This document shows positions 53,673 to 62,649 of a stretch of 64,000 nt of DNA, in pieces (within the stretch, counting starts at the first letter, position 1; each line of letters opens with the position of its first letter). Source of the stretch: Pirellulales bacterium (lineage in GTDB: Bacteria > Planctomycetota > Planctomycetia > Pirellulales > JAEUIK01). Under the pieces are notes generated by a model, which worked only from the letters and a program-made list of their open reading frames with translations, did not search any database and was not told the origin of the DNA. Where the stretch lies: contig JAHBXR010000012.1 in NCBI GenBank assembly GCA_019636335.1, positions 1 through 64,000 on the forward strand, in the 5' to 3' direction. The position numbers and the translations under genes are program-made.

Positions 53673-54992
53673 TTAGGGCTGGCCCGGCTTGATGCCGCGG
53701 ATGCGGATGTTGTCGAACGAGAGTTCGCCCGTCGCACCGAACAGACCGATATGCACGATTGCCTCGCGGGTCTTCGGAGGAACTCGTTCGCGGGCCGTCA
53801 CCTCGCGCCAGTCGAACGTCCCCTCCCAGGGACCGACGAAGACGCGCCCCACCGTGGCGCGCAATTCATCGTAGAAGGTGATCGCCATCACCGGGATCTG
53901 CTCGTCGGTCTGACCGCGGACTAGATTCTGGCCCCGCACCCAGAGCGAGACTTCGAGCTCCGGCACTTGTCGGCCATCGATGGGAAAGCCCTGCAGGGCC
54001 TGCGCGCCCCGGCCCCGTTCTGCATTCTGGAAAGAGATCGCCTGCTTGCCGTCGGGCACGCCGTTGGTCACCAGTGACAATTGCCGCTGGTAGTGCCAGC
54101 CACGTGGCTCGCTCGTCTGGCCGACGAGCTCTTCGAAGCTGCCATTGAAGAGTTGCGGATTGAGCGGATCGGGCTGCACGCGGCGCTGTTCCTCGGCGGC
54201 GCCGGTCATCGGCACGAACAGCGTCGGCAGTAGCGCTTCGGCCACCAGCTTGCCTTGCTCCTTGCGGAAGAGATACAGCGTTTGCTGATAGCGTTCGCCC
54301 AGCGGCACGATCATGCGCCCCCCTTCGCGCAACTGATCGACGAGCGCCTGCGGCACGTTCTCGGGAGAGCAGGTGACGATGATCTTGTCGAAGGGGGCGT
54401 GCTCGGGCCATCCCTTGTAACCGTCGCCCACCTTCACTTGGACATTTTTGTAGCCGAGCCGCGCCAACGTGCGCGCGGCGCGCTTGCCGAGCGGTTCGAC
54501 GATCTCGATCGAGTAGACCTCGGCCACGAGCGGGCTGAGCACGGCGGCCTGATAGCCGCTCCCCGTGCCGATCTCGAGTACCTTGTCGGTCGGCTGCGGA
54601 TCGAGCTGCTCGGTCATGTAGGCCACGACGAACGGGGGCGAGATCGTCTGCCGTTCGCCGATCGGCAGGGCCATGTCGTAGTAGGCGTGGCGGCGTTCGA
54701 TAGCGGGCACGAACTCGTGCCGCACCGTGTCGCGCATCGATTGGATGACGCGCGGATTCTTGATGCCCGCGGCGACGATCTCCTCGTCGACCATCTTGCG
54801 GCGGGCCGTCACGGCGTCGAGCACCTGGGCGACGACCGGCCCACGCTCGGCGGCAACGGTGGCCAGCAGCAGGACGAGCCCGAGCCAGACTGGAAGGCGT
54901 GGAACGAACATCTTCGACCGTCGGGGGTAGATTTGTAGCGATGGCAGCGATCGGATGAACTTTCCTACGCAGGCGACCGGCGCGTCGATCAT
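53673..54992 (-). CDS. Exported protein-L-isoaspartate O-methyltransferase with C-terminal beta domain
   Basis: 439 residues from ATG 54992, preferred because GGGAGAGGGAAG lies just upstream; ATG 54911 (MFVPRLPVWLGL) is an alternative. A signal or anchor segment (LPVWLGLVLLLATVAA) predicts export. The methyltransferase domain has VRHEFVPAIERRHAYYD, TISPPFVVAYMTEQL, VLEIGTGSGYQAAVLSPL (AdoMet site) and DKIIVTCSPENVPQALVDQL. The final 170 residues form a beta-rich carbohydrate-binding-like region (LFNGSFEELVG, GELSFDNIRIRG). PCMTs repair isomerised Asp residues; an extracytoplasmic one needs AdoMet outside the cytoplasm, which is puzzling. Confidence 0.85.
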   Translation of the reverse strand: MIDAPVACVGKFIRSLPSLQIYPRRSKMFVPRLPVWLGLVLLLATVAAERGPVVAQVLDAVTARRKMVDEEIVAAGIKNPRVIQSMRDTVRHEFVPAIERRHAYYDMALPIGERQTISPPFVVAYMTEQLDPQPTDKVLEIGTGSGYQAAVLSPLVAEVYSIEIVEPLGKRAARTLARLGYKNVQVKVGDGYKGWPEHAPFDKIIVTCSPENVPQALVDQLREGGRMIVPLGERYQQTLYLFRKEQGKLVAEALLPTLFVPMTGAAEEQRRVQPDPLNPQLFNGSFEELVGQTSEPRGWHYQRQLSLVTNGVPDGKQAISFQNAERGRGAQALQGFPIDGRQVPELEVSLWVRGQNLVRGQTDEQIPVMAITFYDELRATVGRVFVGPWEGTFDWREVTARERVPPKTREAIVHIGLFGATGELSFDNIRIRGIKPGQP

Positions 54993-55267
54993 GTTTGCTT
55001 CCCTCTCCCGCCAGAAGAACCGCCGTGCCGCACCCTCAGGCGTACGGCCACCTGGGGCATTGTAGCGGAGTCGGCCCCCTGGACCGATGCGAGTATCTTT
55101 GCTCCTGGCCCTGCCAGAACCCACGATGCTGCTGGTACTTATCGCGGCTGCCGGCCCTACGGATGCACGGAAAAATCGTATAGTATTCAAGCTGGACGCG
55201 CGAATCCGCGGATGCCGATCGGCGGGCCGTGTCGGGCGCCCTTTCGCCGCCTTGTTGCAGGTTCTTC

Positions 55268-56140
55268 ATGCGTATCGTTGTCACTGCCGTAGGGCCCGAC
55301 AATCGCGGGCTGGCCGATCCGATCATCCACCACGTGACCGGCCAGGGGGCGAACGTGGCCGAGATCCAGATGTACGATCACGACGAGGAGCGGCTGTTCG
55401 CCATGCTCCTGCGGATCGATCTGCCGGCGGAACAACTGGTGCCGCTCCGGGCCGCGCTGACCGAGATCGGGCGTCTCAAGGATCTCTCGATTCGCGTCTG
55501 GTCGGCCGAAGAGCGGGCCGCTCGGCCGCGGTTGGCCATTTGCACCACCTATCGCCACGAACCGCCGCTGGCATTGCTGCGTGCGATCCGCGATGGCCAG
55601 ATTCGCGCCGAAGCAGCCGTGATGATCGGCAACCGTCCGAGCTGCCGCGCGCTGGCCGAGCAATTCGGCGTCGATTGGCACATGATCGGCGACAACGAAG
55701 GCCGGGCGGACGACGAGCAGATGATGCGCCTCTGCGACGAGTACCAGGTGGATTACATCATCCTGGCGCGGTACATGCGCATCCTGCCCGCCAGCAGTTG
55801 CTGGAAGTATGCCGGTGGTCGCATTATCAATTTGCACCACGGGCTGTTGCCGAGCTTCCCGGGCCCGCGCCCCTACCACGACGCCTACGCGGCGCGGATG
55901 CTGACCTATGGCGCGACGTGCCACTTCATCGTGCCCGAGCTCGATGCGGGCAATCAGATCATCTACCAGGGAACCTTCACGATTCCGCCCGGCATGAAGC
56001 TGCCCGAGGTGATGCGCCTGGGGCAGGAAGACAACGAACCACGCTGTCTGGTCGAAGGGGTGCGCCGCGTGGTGAATCGCGAGGTCGAGTTGCACTTTCA
56101 TCGCGTCGTGGCGCGTCAGCCGGATCGTACCCTCAGTTGA
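55268..56140 (+). CDS. purU: Formyltetrahydrofolate deformylase
   Basis: 290 residues from ATG 55268 (MRIVVTAVGPDNRGLADPI). Hydrolyses 10-formyl-THF to formate and THF, supplying formate or balancing the folate pool. N-terminal ACT regulatory domain (to about 80), then the formyltransferase fold with AVMIGNRPSCRALAEQFGV, IILARYMRILP, IINLHHGLLPSFPG (catalytic Asn-His), PYHDAY and GATCHFIVPELDAGNQI. Usual length. It is 16 bases before the serine hydrolase gene. Confidence 0.93.
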   Translation: MRIVVTAVGPDNRGLADPIIHHVTGQGANVAEIQMYDHDEERLFAMLLRIDLPAEQLVPLRAALTEIGRLKDLSIRVWSAEERAARPRLAICTTYRHEPPLALLRAIRDGQIRAEAAVMIGNRPSCRALAEQFGVDWHMIGDNEGRADDEQMMRLCDEYQVDYIILARYMRILPASSCWKYAGGRIINLHHGLLPSFPGPRPYHDAYAARMLTYGATCHFIVPELDAGNQIIYQGTFTIPPGMKLPEVMRLGQEDNEPRCLVEGVRRVVNREVELHFHRVVARQPDRTLS

Positions 56141-56156
56141 GCGCCAGCCAAAACAG

Positions 56157-57290
56157 ATGACGCCTAGCAGCCACTTCGACGAAGCGCGTTTCGGTCCTGC
56201 CGATGCGCTGGTGCGTGGCTGGTTGGATCGCGATGAAGTCCCCGCCGTGGCGTATGCCGTGGCCTCGTCGCACGAACGGTTCGCGACGCGAGCCTTCGGA
56301 CGAATGTCTCCCGAACCCGCCGCGCCGGCGCTGGCGAGCGACGCGATCTTTCTGATTGCTTCGCCGACGAAGCCGATCACCGCCACCGCCGTGATGCTGT
56401 TGGTCGAAGCGGGGCTCGTCAAGCTGGCCGATCCAATCGCGCGCTATGTCCCCGGGTTCGCGCGGCATGGCAAACGCGCCATCACGCTGCTGCACGCGCT
56501 GACGCACACCTCGGGCTTGCCCGACATGCTGCCTGAAAATGCCGCCTTGCGCGCGCGCCAGGCGCCCCTGGCCGAATTCACGGAACGTGTCTGCGCGCTC
56601 GAGCCCGACTTCGCGGCGGGCCGCAAGGTGCAGTACCAGAGCATGGGCGTGCTGATGCTGGCCGAAGTCGTGGAGCGCGTCACCGGGGCGCGGCTGGGAG
56701 ATTTTCTACGCGAGCGCGTATTCGAGCCACTCGCGATGCACGATACGACGCTCGGCATGCCGGCCGAGTGGGAACAGCCGGACGCCGCTGGCCAGCCGTC
56801 GAAGAAGAGCCGCCTTGCGACGCTGCGCACTACGGAGGCCGAGCGCGAGTATGGCGGCGTCTGGAACAGCGACTATTGGCGCCGACTCGGCGCGCCGTGG
56901 GGTGGGCTGCTTTCCACCGCCGGCGACCTCGCCAGGTTCGTCCAGCACCTGTTGAAGATTCACCGCGGCGAAGCGGGCATCTTCGGGCCCACCACGCTCG
57001 AAGCGATGACGCGCAACTGGCTGGCCATGATGCCGAAGGTGCCGGGGGGCGAACGCCGCTGCCATCCGTGGGGCTTGGGGTGGCAATTGAACTGGCCGAC
57101 GCACGCCACGACGTTCGGCGATTTGCTTTCGCCGGCAGCCTACGGTCATTGGGGCGCGACCGGGACGATCGTATGGCTCGATCCACAACGTGACGTGGGA
57201 GGCGTCGCGCTCACGACGCAGCCCTTGGAGAAGGGGCGGCGCCGATTGACCAACCTGACGAACGCGCTGCTCAGTGCGATTCGCGGATAG
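56157..57290 (+). CDS. Beta-lactamase-family serine hydrolase
   Basis: 377 residues with no signal peptide, so probably cytoplasmic. Class C beta-lactamase/esterase fold: Ser69-x-x-Lys72 in IASPTKPIT, Tyr160 in YQSMGVLML at the YxN position (Ser replaces Asn), ITLLHALTHTSGLPD, and GHWGATGT as the third motif. These proteins are mostly esterases or D-amino-acid peptidases rather than true beta-lactamases, and the missing export signal supports an esterase. Starts 16 bases after purU on the same strand. Confidence 0.85.
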   Translation: MTPSSHFDEARFGPADALVRGWLDRDEVPAVAYAVASSHERFATRAFGRMSPEPAAPALASDAIFLIASPTKPITATAVMLLVEAGLVKLADPIARYVPGFARHGKRAITLLHALTHTSGLPDMLPENAALRARQAPLAEFTERVCALEPDFAAGRKVQYQSMGVLMLAEVVERVTGARLGDFLRERVFEPLAMHDTTLGMPAEWEQPDAAGQPSKKSRLATLRTTEAEREYGGVWNSDYWRRLGAPWGGLLSTAGDLARFVQHLLKIHRGEAGIFGPTTLEAMTRNWLAMMPKVPGGERRCHPWGLGWQLNWPTHATTFGDLLSPAAYGHWGATGTIVWLDPQRDVGGVALTTQPLEKGRRRLTNLTNALLSAIRG

Positions 57291-57385
57291 CGGCACGCCT
57301 GGCAGATAAGCCCAACTCGTCTCATGCCGCAGCAAGAGATCTCTTCGACGGCGTGATCCGACGACCTGATCGAGAAGCCGCGCGA

Positions 57386-57943
57386 CTAGCCGCCGTGACG
57401 AACGGCCTCGTTTTGGCCCCAGATACCGCGACGGGCCTCGCGGGCCTTGCGCTCGGCCTGTTGTAATTCGTCGGTGAGCGCGCCGCTTTCGCTGGGAACA
57501 TGACGCGCCATGCCGAGGCGGACGAGCTCGACGTTGAGGCAGAAATCGGTGCCCCCCGTATTCGCCCACGCATAGGCGAAGAGACGTCCCGCCTCATCGC
57601 GTTGTACTTCCTGACCGTCGAAGTCGAGCGCAATGGCGACGCCTTCGATCATGCTGGCCAGACTCGTGATCGCCTCGTCATGCATCGGCTCGCCGGGCTG
57701 TGGCAGGTAGATTCCTCGCAGGCGGACCCACTCGGGCTGCATGCGTTCCGGGGCGTACATGACGCGCAGGGTCCCCCGCTCATCGAGCGTCTCGACGGGC
57801 CAATAGGCGACGATCGTTTCGCGATGGGCGGCCCGCTCGCTCATGAGGCGGCGTTCCGGAAACCGGACCGAGGCCCGGCCGATAAAAAAGGACGTCACCA
57901 GGGCGAGACAGATGCCAAGGCCGGCGAGGGTCGAACGATTCAT
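57386..57943 (-). CDS. Membrane-anchored thermonuclease-like protein
   Basis: 185 residues from ATG 57943 (MNRSTLAGLGICLALVTSFF). A single N-terminal membrane helix or signal is followed by an SNase-like OB fold: GTLRVMYAPERMQPEWVRLRGIYLP, ASMIEGVAIALDF, DEAGRLFAYAW and LNVELVRLGMARHVP, where the last two segments match the C-terminal half of staphylococcal nuclease. The GRLFAY Arg fits the catalytic Arg87 position, but the N-terminal Asp/Arg/Glu site is not clear, so activity is doubtful. Polar helical tail. Confidence 0.7.
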   Translation of the reverse strand: MNRSTLAGLGICLALVTSFFIGRASVRFPERRLMSERAAHRETIVAYWPVETLDERGTLRVMYAPERMQPEWVRLRGIYLPQPGEPMHDEAITSLASMIEGVAIALDFDGQEVQRDEAGRLFAYAWANTGGTDFCLNVELVRLGMARHVPSESGALTDELQQAERKAREARRGIWGQNEAVRHGG

Positions 57944-58250
57944 CGATTCCTGGAAGCGGGGCAAAAAACACGATCGCAGTGAGACGGGGGAGAACAGGTG
58001 GCCATTTTTCCCCCTGGAGAAGTGACAAACCACCATGCCGGCTTTAACCCCAAACCCCAAGGATTGTTTCGACATTTCGCAGAAATGAATGGATTGCCCA
58101 ATTCGTGGTACCTCGAACGTCGGTCTGCTCTCCCCAAAGGCATGGTAACGACGCCAACCACTTCGATATCAGTCGGCCATTTGCGCCCCGGGCCACAGTC
58201 GCGCCGCGCGACGGGTAGGCAAGAGCCTGCCAGGACCACTGTCCGCCAGG

Positions 58251-58288
58251 AAAAAGCCCCGTGATCGGCACATCGGCGATCACGGGGC
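58251..58288 (-). terminator. Rho-independent terminator, minus strand
   Basis: Stem GCCCCGTGATCG/CGATCACGGGGC (58256-58267 and 58277-58288), followed on the minus strand by a T-run (A-run 58251-58255). It lies downstream of the gene at 58377. The remaining spacer (57944-58250) shows nothing further. Confidence 0.85.
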
Positions 58289-58376
58289 GAATTCAACGCT
58301 CGCATGGCGATTAGAACGTGTCGGCGCGCCGACAAGGCGGGCAATTGCCCTTTGCCAAGCAGTTCGAGTAGCCGGC

Positions 58377-58853
58377 TCAGTTGCCGCTCGGTTTTGCCAC
58401 AGGCTTGCGTCCTGACGCGGACGCCTTGGCGGCGGCAGGTGGAGTCGATGCGGTCGGTGGAGCGGCTGCGGCAGGCGTCGTGGGGGCGGTCGCCTCGGCG
58501 GTTTCGCGCGCGGCCTTCGCTTCCGCAACCAGCTCGTCGACCTTTTTCCGCTGCTCCGAAGTCAGCAGGGCGCGGCACTTGGCGTCACGCTCGGTCTGGA
58601 GCGTGGCGAGTTGCGCGCGCAATTCCTTGATGCGCGGCGCGTACGACTTTTGTACCTCGTAGATTTTTTCTTTCTGGTCGGGCGAGACGACTTGCGAGTA
58701 GTACGCCGGCAGACGACCACGCGGCAACTTGGGTTTCGCCACGCCTGCTTTTTCTTGCGCCGAAAGCAAATCGCCGCCGATCACAACCAGTCCCAAGCAC
58801 AATGCCGACCAGAACACACGCCGCGCTACCGATGGTGAAGATGTGTAAGTCAT
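58377..58853 (-). CDS. Small secreted coiled-coil protein, Pro/Ala-rich tail
   Basis: 158 residues with signal peptide (VFWSALCLGLVVIGGDLLSA). The middle (LPAYYSQVVSPDQKEKIYEV, ELRAQLATLQTERDAKCRALLT, SEQRKKVDELVAEAKAARET) is helical and resembles small Spy/CpxP-like periplasmic proteins in composition and spacing of 'LTxEQ' turns, though the LTxxQ motif is only partly present. The last 45 residues are a Pro/Ala/Thr/Lys linker. Function unknown; an envelope stress or chaperone role is possible. Terminator 90 bases downstream. Confidence 0.7.
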   Translation of the reverse strand: MTYTSSPSVARRVFWSALCLGLVVIGGDLLSAQEKAGVAKPKLPRGRLPAYYSQVVSPDQKEKIYEVQKSYAPRIKELRAQLATLQTERDAKCRALLTSEQRKKVDELVAEAKAARETAEATAPTTPAAAAPPTASTPPAAAKASASGRKPVAKPSGN

Positions 58854-59099
58854 GTCTGCCTCCTTATCACAGGGAAAAGACTACACGTGCCCGAATAGGC
58901 GAGGTGTGTATCGTAGCGGCTCAAAATCGCGCCTTACAAGGAAATTCCCGCGGGACAACAAGAGTTTTGCCGGCGTTGCCGCAGGCGGAAACTTGCGGGC
59001 AACGGGACCGCTCGGTCCCGTTGACAGGCGGCGATCCGCCAGGATGATGCTACGAGACTTGCGCGGGGCGACGGTCGAACGGATTCAAGGTAAAGCTCC

Positions 59100-59558
59100 A
59101 TGCCCGCCGTTTATGAACATGCACTGATCGTGGCTCCCGCGGACATCGATGGGCTGGGCCATGCGAGCAATATCTCCTATGTGGCCTGGATGCAGGCCGC
59201 TGCCGTGGCCCATTCCGCCGCGCAGGGCTGGTCGGGCGAGATGCACGAGCGGCTCGGCGCAGGCTGGGTCGTGCGATCGCATCAGATTCGCTACCAGCTA
59301 CCGGCCCAGCAGGGGGATCACGTGATCGTGCGTACCTGGGTGGCGGGCTTGAAACGCGTGAGTTGTCTGCGCTGCTACGAAATCATCCGCCGCCGCGATC
59401 AGACCGCCTTGGCCTCGGCCGCCACGGAGTGGGCCTTCATCGACTTCAAGACCGGCATGCCAAAACGCATTCCGGACGAAGTCGCTCGGGCGTTCACCGT
59501 CGTGGCCCAGCAACTCGATCCGGCCCGCTCGCTGTCGAGTTGGAGTCGGCCGGCCTGA
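59100..59558 (+). CDS. Acyl-CoA thioesterase, hot-dog (4HBT) family
   Basis: 152 residues, cytosolic. The hot-dog fold signature DIDGLGHASNISYVAWM holds the conserved Asp, His and Asn/Tyr of 4-hydroxybenzoyl-CoA/YbgC-type thioesterases. Later segments HQIRYQLPAQQGDHVIVRTWV, KRVSCLRCYEIIRR and ASAATEWAFIDFKTGMPKRIP are typical. It hydrolyses acyl-CoA or acyl-ACP; the substrate is not known. Stands alone between two terminators. Confidence 0.85.
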   Translation: MPAVYEHALIVAPADIDGLGHASNISYVAWMQAAAVAHSAAQGWSGEMHERLGAGWVVRSHQIRYQLPAQQGDHVIVRTWVAGLKRVSCLRCYEIIRRRDQTALASAATEWAFIDFKTGMPKRIPDEVARAFTVVAQQLDPARSLSSWSRPA

Positions 59559-59686
59559 TCGCGTCAGGTCATTTCTTGCGCGAGCGGCGCGTGCCCGGCC
59601 ACGACGCGCAAGCTGGCCGCGACGCTACCCGGGCGAAGTGGGGCGCGCCGCCGAGCGGCCCGATCTTGGTGCCCATGCCGCGCAAG

Positions 59687-59725
59687 AAAAAAGCATGCCG
59701 GCCTGACTGGAGCAGACCGGCATGC
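59687..59725 (-). terminator. Rho-independent terminator of the peroxiredoxin gene
   Basis: Stem GCATGCCGG/CCGGCATGC (59693-59701 and 59717-59725), followed on the minus strand by a T-run (A-run 59687-59692). About 40 bases after the peroxiredoxin stop. Confidence 0.8.
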
Positions 59726-59764
59726 CTCTCATCATGGACTTTCGCCGTCTGCGGCGATGTCAAC

Positions 59765-60367
59765 TCACGGCGACTGGGCGTACTCGGCCGAGAAGAACTC
59801 GCGGCTGGCCTTCACGTCGGGCTTGATCGTGCGCTGGCCTTCCTTCCAGTTGGCCGGGCAGACCTCGCCGTTCTTTTCGAAGAACTGCAGCGCCTCGATC
59901 ATGCGCAGCGCCTCGTCCACATTGCGACCCAGCGGCAGATCGTTCACCACCTGGTGACGGACGACCCCCTCCTTGTCGATCAAGAACAGGCCACGCAGCG
60001 CGATGCCGGCCGGCAGCAGCACGTCGTACGACTGGGCGATCTGCTTGTCGAGATCGGCCACGAGCGGGTACTTGATCTCGCCGATCCCGCCTTCGTTGCG
60101 CGGCTTGTTGCGCCAGGCCAGGTGCGAGAACTTGCTGTCGATCGACACGCCCAGCACCTGCGCGTCGAGCTGCTCGAAACGCTTGATGTTGTCGGAGAAC
60201 GAGATGATCTCGGTGGGACAGACGAACGTGAAATCGAGCGGATAGAAGAACAGCACGACGTACTTCTTGCCGCGGAAGCTCGAGAGTTGAATCTTGCCGA
60301 ACGAGCCATCCGGCAGGACGGCCTCGGCCGCGAAGTCCGGGGCCTGTTGCTGCACCAAAACGCTCAT
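59765..60367 (-). CDS. Typical 2-Cys peroxiredoxin
   Basis: 200 residues. Reduces hydrogen and organic peroxides. Peroxidatic Cys50 is in FTFVCPTEI and resolving Cys170 in [11 protein letters not shown], the typical 2-Cys Prx (AhpC/Prx1) arrangement. [30 protein letters not shown] and [15 protein letters not shown] are conserved. Cytosolic. Its reductase partner (AhpF, or a thioredoxin system) is not nearby. ATG at 60367; ends at its own terminator. Confidence 0.94.
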   Translation of the reverse strand: MSVLVQQQAPDFAAEAVLPDGSFGKIQLSSFRGKKYVVLFFYPLDFTFVCPTEIISFSDNIKRFEQLDAQVLGVSIDSKFSHLAWRNKPRNEGGIGEIKYPLVADLDKQIAQSYDVLLPAGIALRGLFLIDKEGVVRHQVVNDLPLGRNVDEALRMIEALQFFEKNGEVCPANWKEGQRTIKPDVKASREFFSAEYAQSP

Positions 60368-60728
60368 GGGGTAAACCTCTGGCGGAATAAGACAAACAGC
60401 GTACGTCCGACGTCACGCGACGGCGGCGGTGGTTTCAGGAAATCAGGCTCGGCCGAGCGCGGTCCGAGCGGCATTGAGCTGCGCTGGGCGGAAGGCCCCG
60501 CCGACGGGTAGGGGGTCGGCAAGGTTGGCGGGCCTGTCGTTGCGAACTGCCCGACCCAGCGTGGCAATCCACTAATCAATACCGAAAACCGCTTCCGCTG
60601 CCAAGTGCCTGCGCCCCGCGGGGGGTGGCCAGATTCAGCCAACCTGGAGATCGCGCGAGGCGAGATTGTTCCAGGAGCAATCGCGAAGCATGGCGGCCAC
60701 CGGCCGGGAAGTTCGCCGCCAGCGCAAC

Positions 60729-60770
60729 AAAAAAGATCATGGCAAGTCGATCCGTCGACTTGCCATGATC
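60729..60770 (-). terminator. Strong terminator-like hairpin, minus strand
   Basis: A perfect 16-bp stem (60735-60750 pairing 60755-60770, loop TCCG) followed on the minus strand by six T (A-run 60729-60734). No annotated gene ends here. Confidence 0.75.
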
Positions 60771-60782
60771 TCTATCCTGAAA

Positions 60783-60802
60783 CGGGACACTGCCGTGTCC
60801 CG
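60783..60802. repeat. Short perfect hairpin
   Basis: CGGGACAC, loop TGCC, GTGTCCCG. It sits just upstream (minus-strand sense) of the 16-bp terminator stem, as would the body of a small structured RNA. Confidence 0.4.
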
Positions 60803-60974
60803 CCCTCCCGGTAAGTTTGGTACTGAAGGTATCGGACAGTCCGCGCGCACGACTCTAGTCGATTTTTCGCAGCGTGCCTGGGAATCCTCGTGTGCCGTGC
60901 GTGTCGGGCAGGCCCCTGTGCCCGGCGTCCTGCAAGGCTTTCGCGATCGGAACATATTGCCGGCGCGGGGCGAG

Positions 60975-61018
60975 AAAAACAACAACGGGCGGCTCCCCGT
61001 CGGCAGCCGCCCGTTGTT
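60975..61018 (-). terminator. Rho-independent terminator of the Cys-rich protein gene
   Basis: A perfect 14-bp stem (60981-60994 pairing 61005-61018) followed on the minus strand by a T-run (A-run 60975-60979). Placed 86 bases after the stop at 61104. Confidence 0.8.
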
Positions 61019-61103
61019 CGAGGCCCGCCGCCGCACTTTGCTTCTCCCCAAGCAAAGTGCCGCGCGGCGAACTATTCGCGTCGTCTGTGTGAAGCGGTAG
61101 CGA

Positions 61104-62183
61104 TCAGGTCGTGGTGTCGTCCTGCGGGGGCAAGACCACCTCGGGAAGGGGCAACTCGGGTGCTTCGACCTGGGTGGCGTCGTCATCCCAGTTCCCGCGC
61201 GGAGTCGAGAGCTCGTTCTCGACGTGTCCGGCCGGTTTGGCGGGCGTCGAAATCGAAGACGGCGCCGGCTTCGTGGGAGCGGGAGTTGTCGGCGCGGGAG
61301 CGGAGGGAATCGTCAAGGGCACGTCGTCGTAGGTCGGTCGTCCATACTCGATGAACGACGGTCCTTCTTCGACGATCTCGCCCGTCGATTCGGCCGACTC
61401 GTAGCCATCGGACCACGTTCCTTCGAGGACTTCTGCCCCGGGGGGCGTCATTTCCATCCCGAGAGGCTGGCCCGACATGGCGGCGCCATTCTCGGTCAAG
61501 CATTCGTTCATCAGACAGTTGTTCGGCTGCGGAGCGTGCCACCAGGCTTGATAGCCCGTCCAGCAGCAGGGCTGCGGCTTCGGCTTGGGACAGCAGTTCG
61601 CGAGGGACTCGCAAAACTTGTCGCAGCACTCTTTCATCCGCGACAACATGTCCCCCATTCGCTGTCCGCAGCGATGCTGCCACGAGGCGGGACAGGGAGG
61701 GCAGCAGGGATCGGCCTGTCCGCAGGCCGCGGCTGGATAGCAGGGATTCGGCATGCCGGGCGCCGGCATCATGGCCGGCGGTGCCGAATACGGCTGGGGA
61801 GCCACCCTCGTGGGCGGCAGCACTTGTTCGGTTGCCGGGAGACCTTGTGGCTGTAGCATCGCTCCGTTGTGGTAGTAGACCGTCTCGCCGGGATAGCCCG
61901 TCACGACGCGACCGGCCGTGTGGCCGTATCGGCTGTCGGCGGCGGAGATACCACGTGGTACGACGGAGTAGCGATTTTCGATCGGATCGGGATAGCTGCC
62001 GTAAGCGGGATAGTACGAGTTAAAAGCGCCGGCCGCGTTCGAGGGGACCGTGCTGCGGCTGGCGGCCGTCGGGGCGCCCCACGGCGGAACCGTGCCTCCC
62101 CAACCTTGTGCGAAGGCTGGCGCGGCCAGGCCCAGCACGCTAGCGGCGAGACACGCAATCGCGATCGGACGAGACTTCATCAT
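61104..62183 (-). CDS. Secreted cysteine-rich protein of unknown function
   Basis: 359 residues from ATG 62183 (second ATG at 62180). Signal peptide (PIAIACLAASVLGLAAPAFA) is followed by a Tyr/Pro/Gly-rich region (AFNSYYPAYGSYPDPIENRY). A Cys-dense segment contains repeated CC pairs (CGQADPCCPPCP, MKECCDKFCESLANCCPKPK, QPCCWTGYQAWW); there are about 15 Cys in 80 residues. An acidic, Pro/Thr-rich tail follows (APAPTTPAPTKPAPSS), ending PPQDDTTT. No enzyme family recognised. Composition suggests a disulfide-linked surface or matrix protein. Monocistronic with its own terminator. Confidence 0.75.
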   Translation of the reverse strand: MMKSRPIAIACLAASVLGLAAPAFAQGWGGTVPPWGAPTAASRSTVPSNAAGAFNSYYPAYGSYPDPIENRYSVVPRGISAADSRYGHTAGRVVTGYPGETVYYHNGAMLQPQGLPATEQVLPPTRVAPQPYSAPPAMMPAPGMPNPCYPAAACGQADPCCPPCPASWQHRCGQRMGDMLSRMKECCDKFCESLANCCPKPKPQPCCWTGYQAWWHAPQPNNCLMNECLTENGAAMSGQPLGMEMTPPGAEVLEGTWSDGYESAESTGEIVEEGPSFIEYGRPTYDDVPLTIPSAPAPTTPAPTKPAPSSISTPAKPAGHVENELSTPRGNWDDDATQVEAPELPLPEVVLPPQDDTTT

Positions 62184-62649
62184 CGTGGCACTTTCTGGAA
62201 CGAGAGCAGGCTCGCGTTGGTTGCTTTTCGCGTCGCGCTTGGCCGCCGACACGAGGGGCGTATCGGGGGACGTTGGTAAACGCCCCAGGCTCGAGGTCGC
62301 AGCGAAACGGCGTCGGCGGAGCACCCGGCAGCAGTAAGCCCTGAATACCAAGGGGGCGTGGAACATCACCACGTAACCGCGGGTTGATTACCGCGGCGGG
62401 ATGCTGCCGTGCGGCTCCAGGGAAACATGGGTTACGACTGGCCGTAAAGCAAACGCAACTGTTTCATTTTTCCAACCCGATAAGGTTTCGCGCGCAAAGC
62501 ACCGGGCCAGGCAGTTCTGGTCATCTCCTGCGGCGACAACGACTTGCTGTTATGATCGAGCCCGCGGCGTGCGTTGCCTTTCGACAACGCCGCACGCCTT
62601 TCGTGGTCCGCCTGTGACGTGCGTAGCGATCGGAACGATTGTGCCGGCG
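62184..62649. other. Intergenic region between divergent genes
   Basis: 466 bases that should hold the promoters of both divergent genes. I see no consensus promoter or terminator and no recognisable small gene. The plus-strand frame is open back to 62401 but the upstream part lacks a ribosome site. Confidence 0.4.

Larger units (their letters stand above)
60368..61103. other. Spacer with two minus-strand terminators and possible small RNA
   Basis: 736 bases upstream of the peroxiredoxin and downstream of the Cys-rich protein gene. No protein gene is convincing. Two strong minus-strand terminators (60729-60770 and 60975-61018) are 205 bases apart, with a smaller hairpin at 60783-60802 between them. 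The part near 60368 should contain the peroxiredoxin promoter, which I could not place. Confidence 0.5.

Noticed and set aside
56157..57290. True class C beta-lactamase (resistance gene)
   Set aside because: No export signal and Ser instead of Asn in the YxN motif; esterase-like members are far more common.
59363..60511. 382-residue plus-strand frame across the peroxiredoxin
   Set aside because: It runs antisense to a clear 2-Cys peroxiredoxin and through a terminator.
60737..61186. Minus-strand frame spanning two terminators
   Set aside because: It would require translation through two strong hairpins and shows no recognisable protein; a small RNA is a better explanation.
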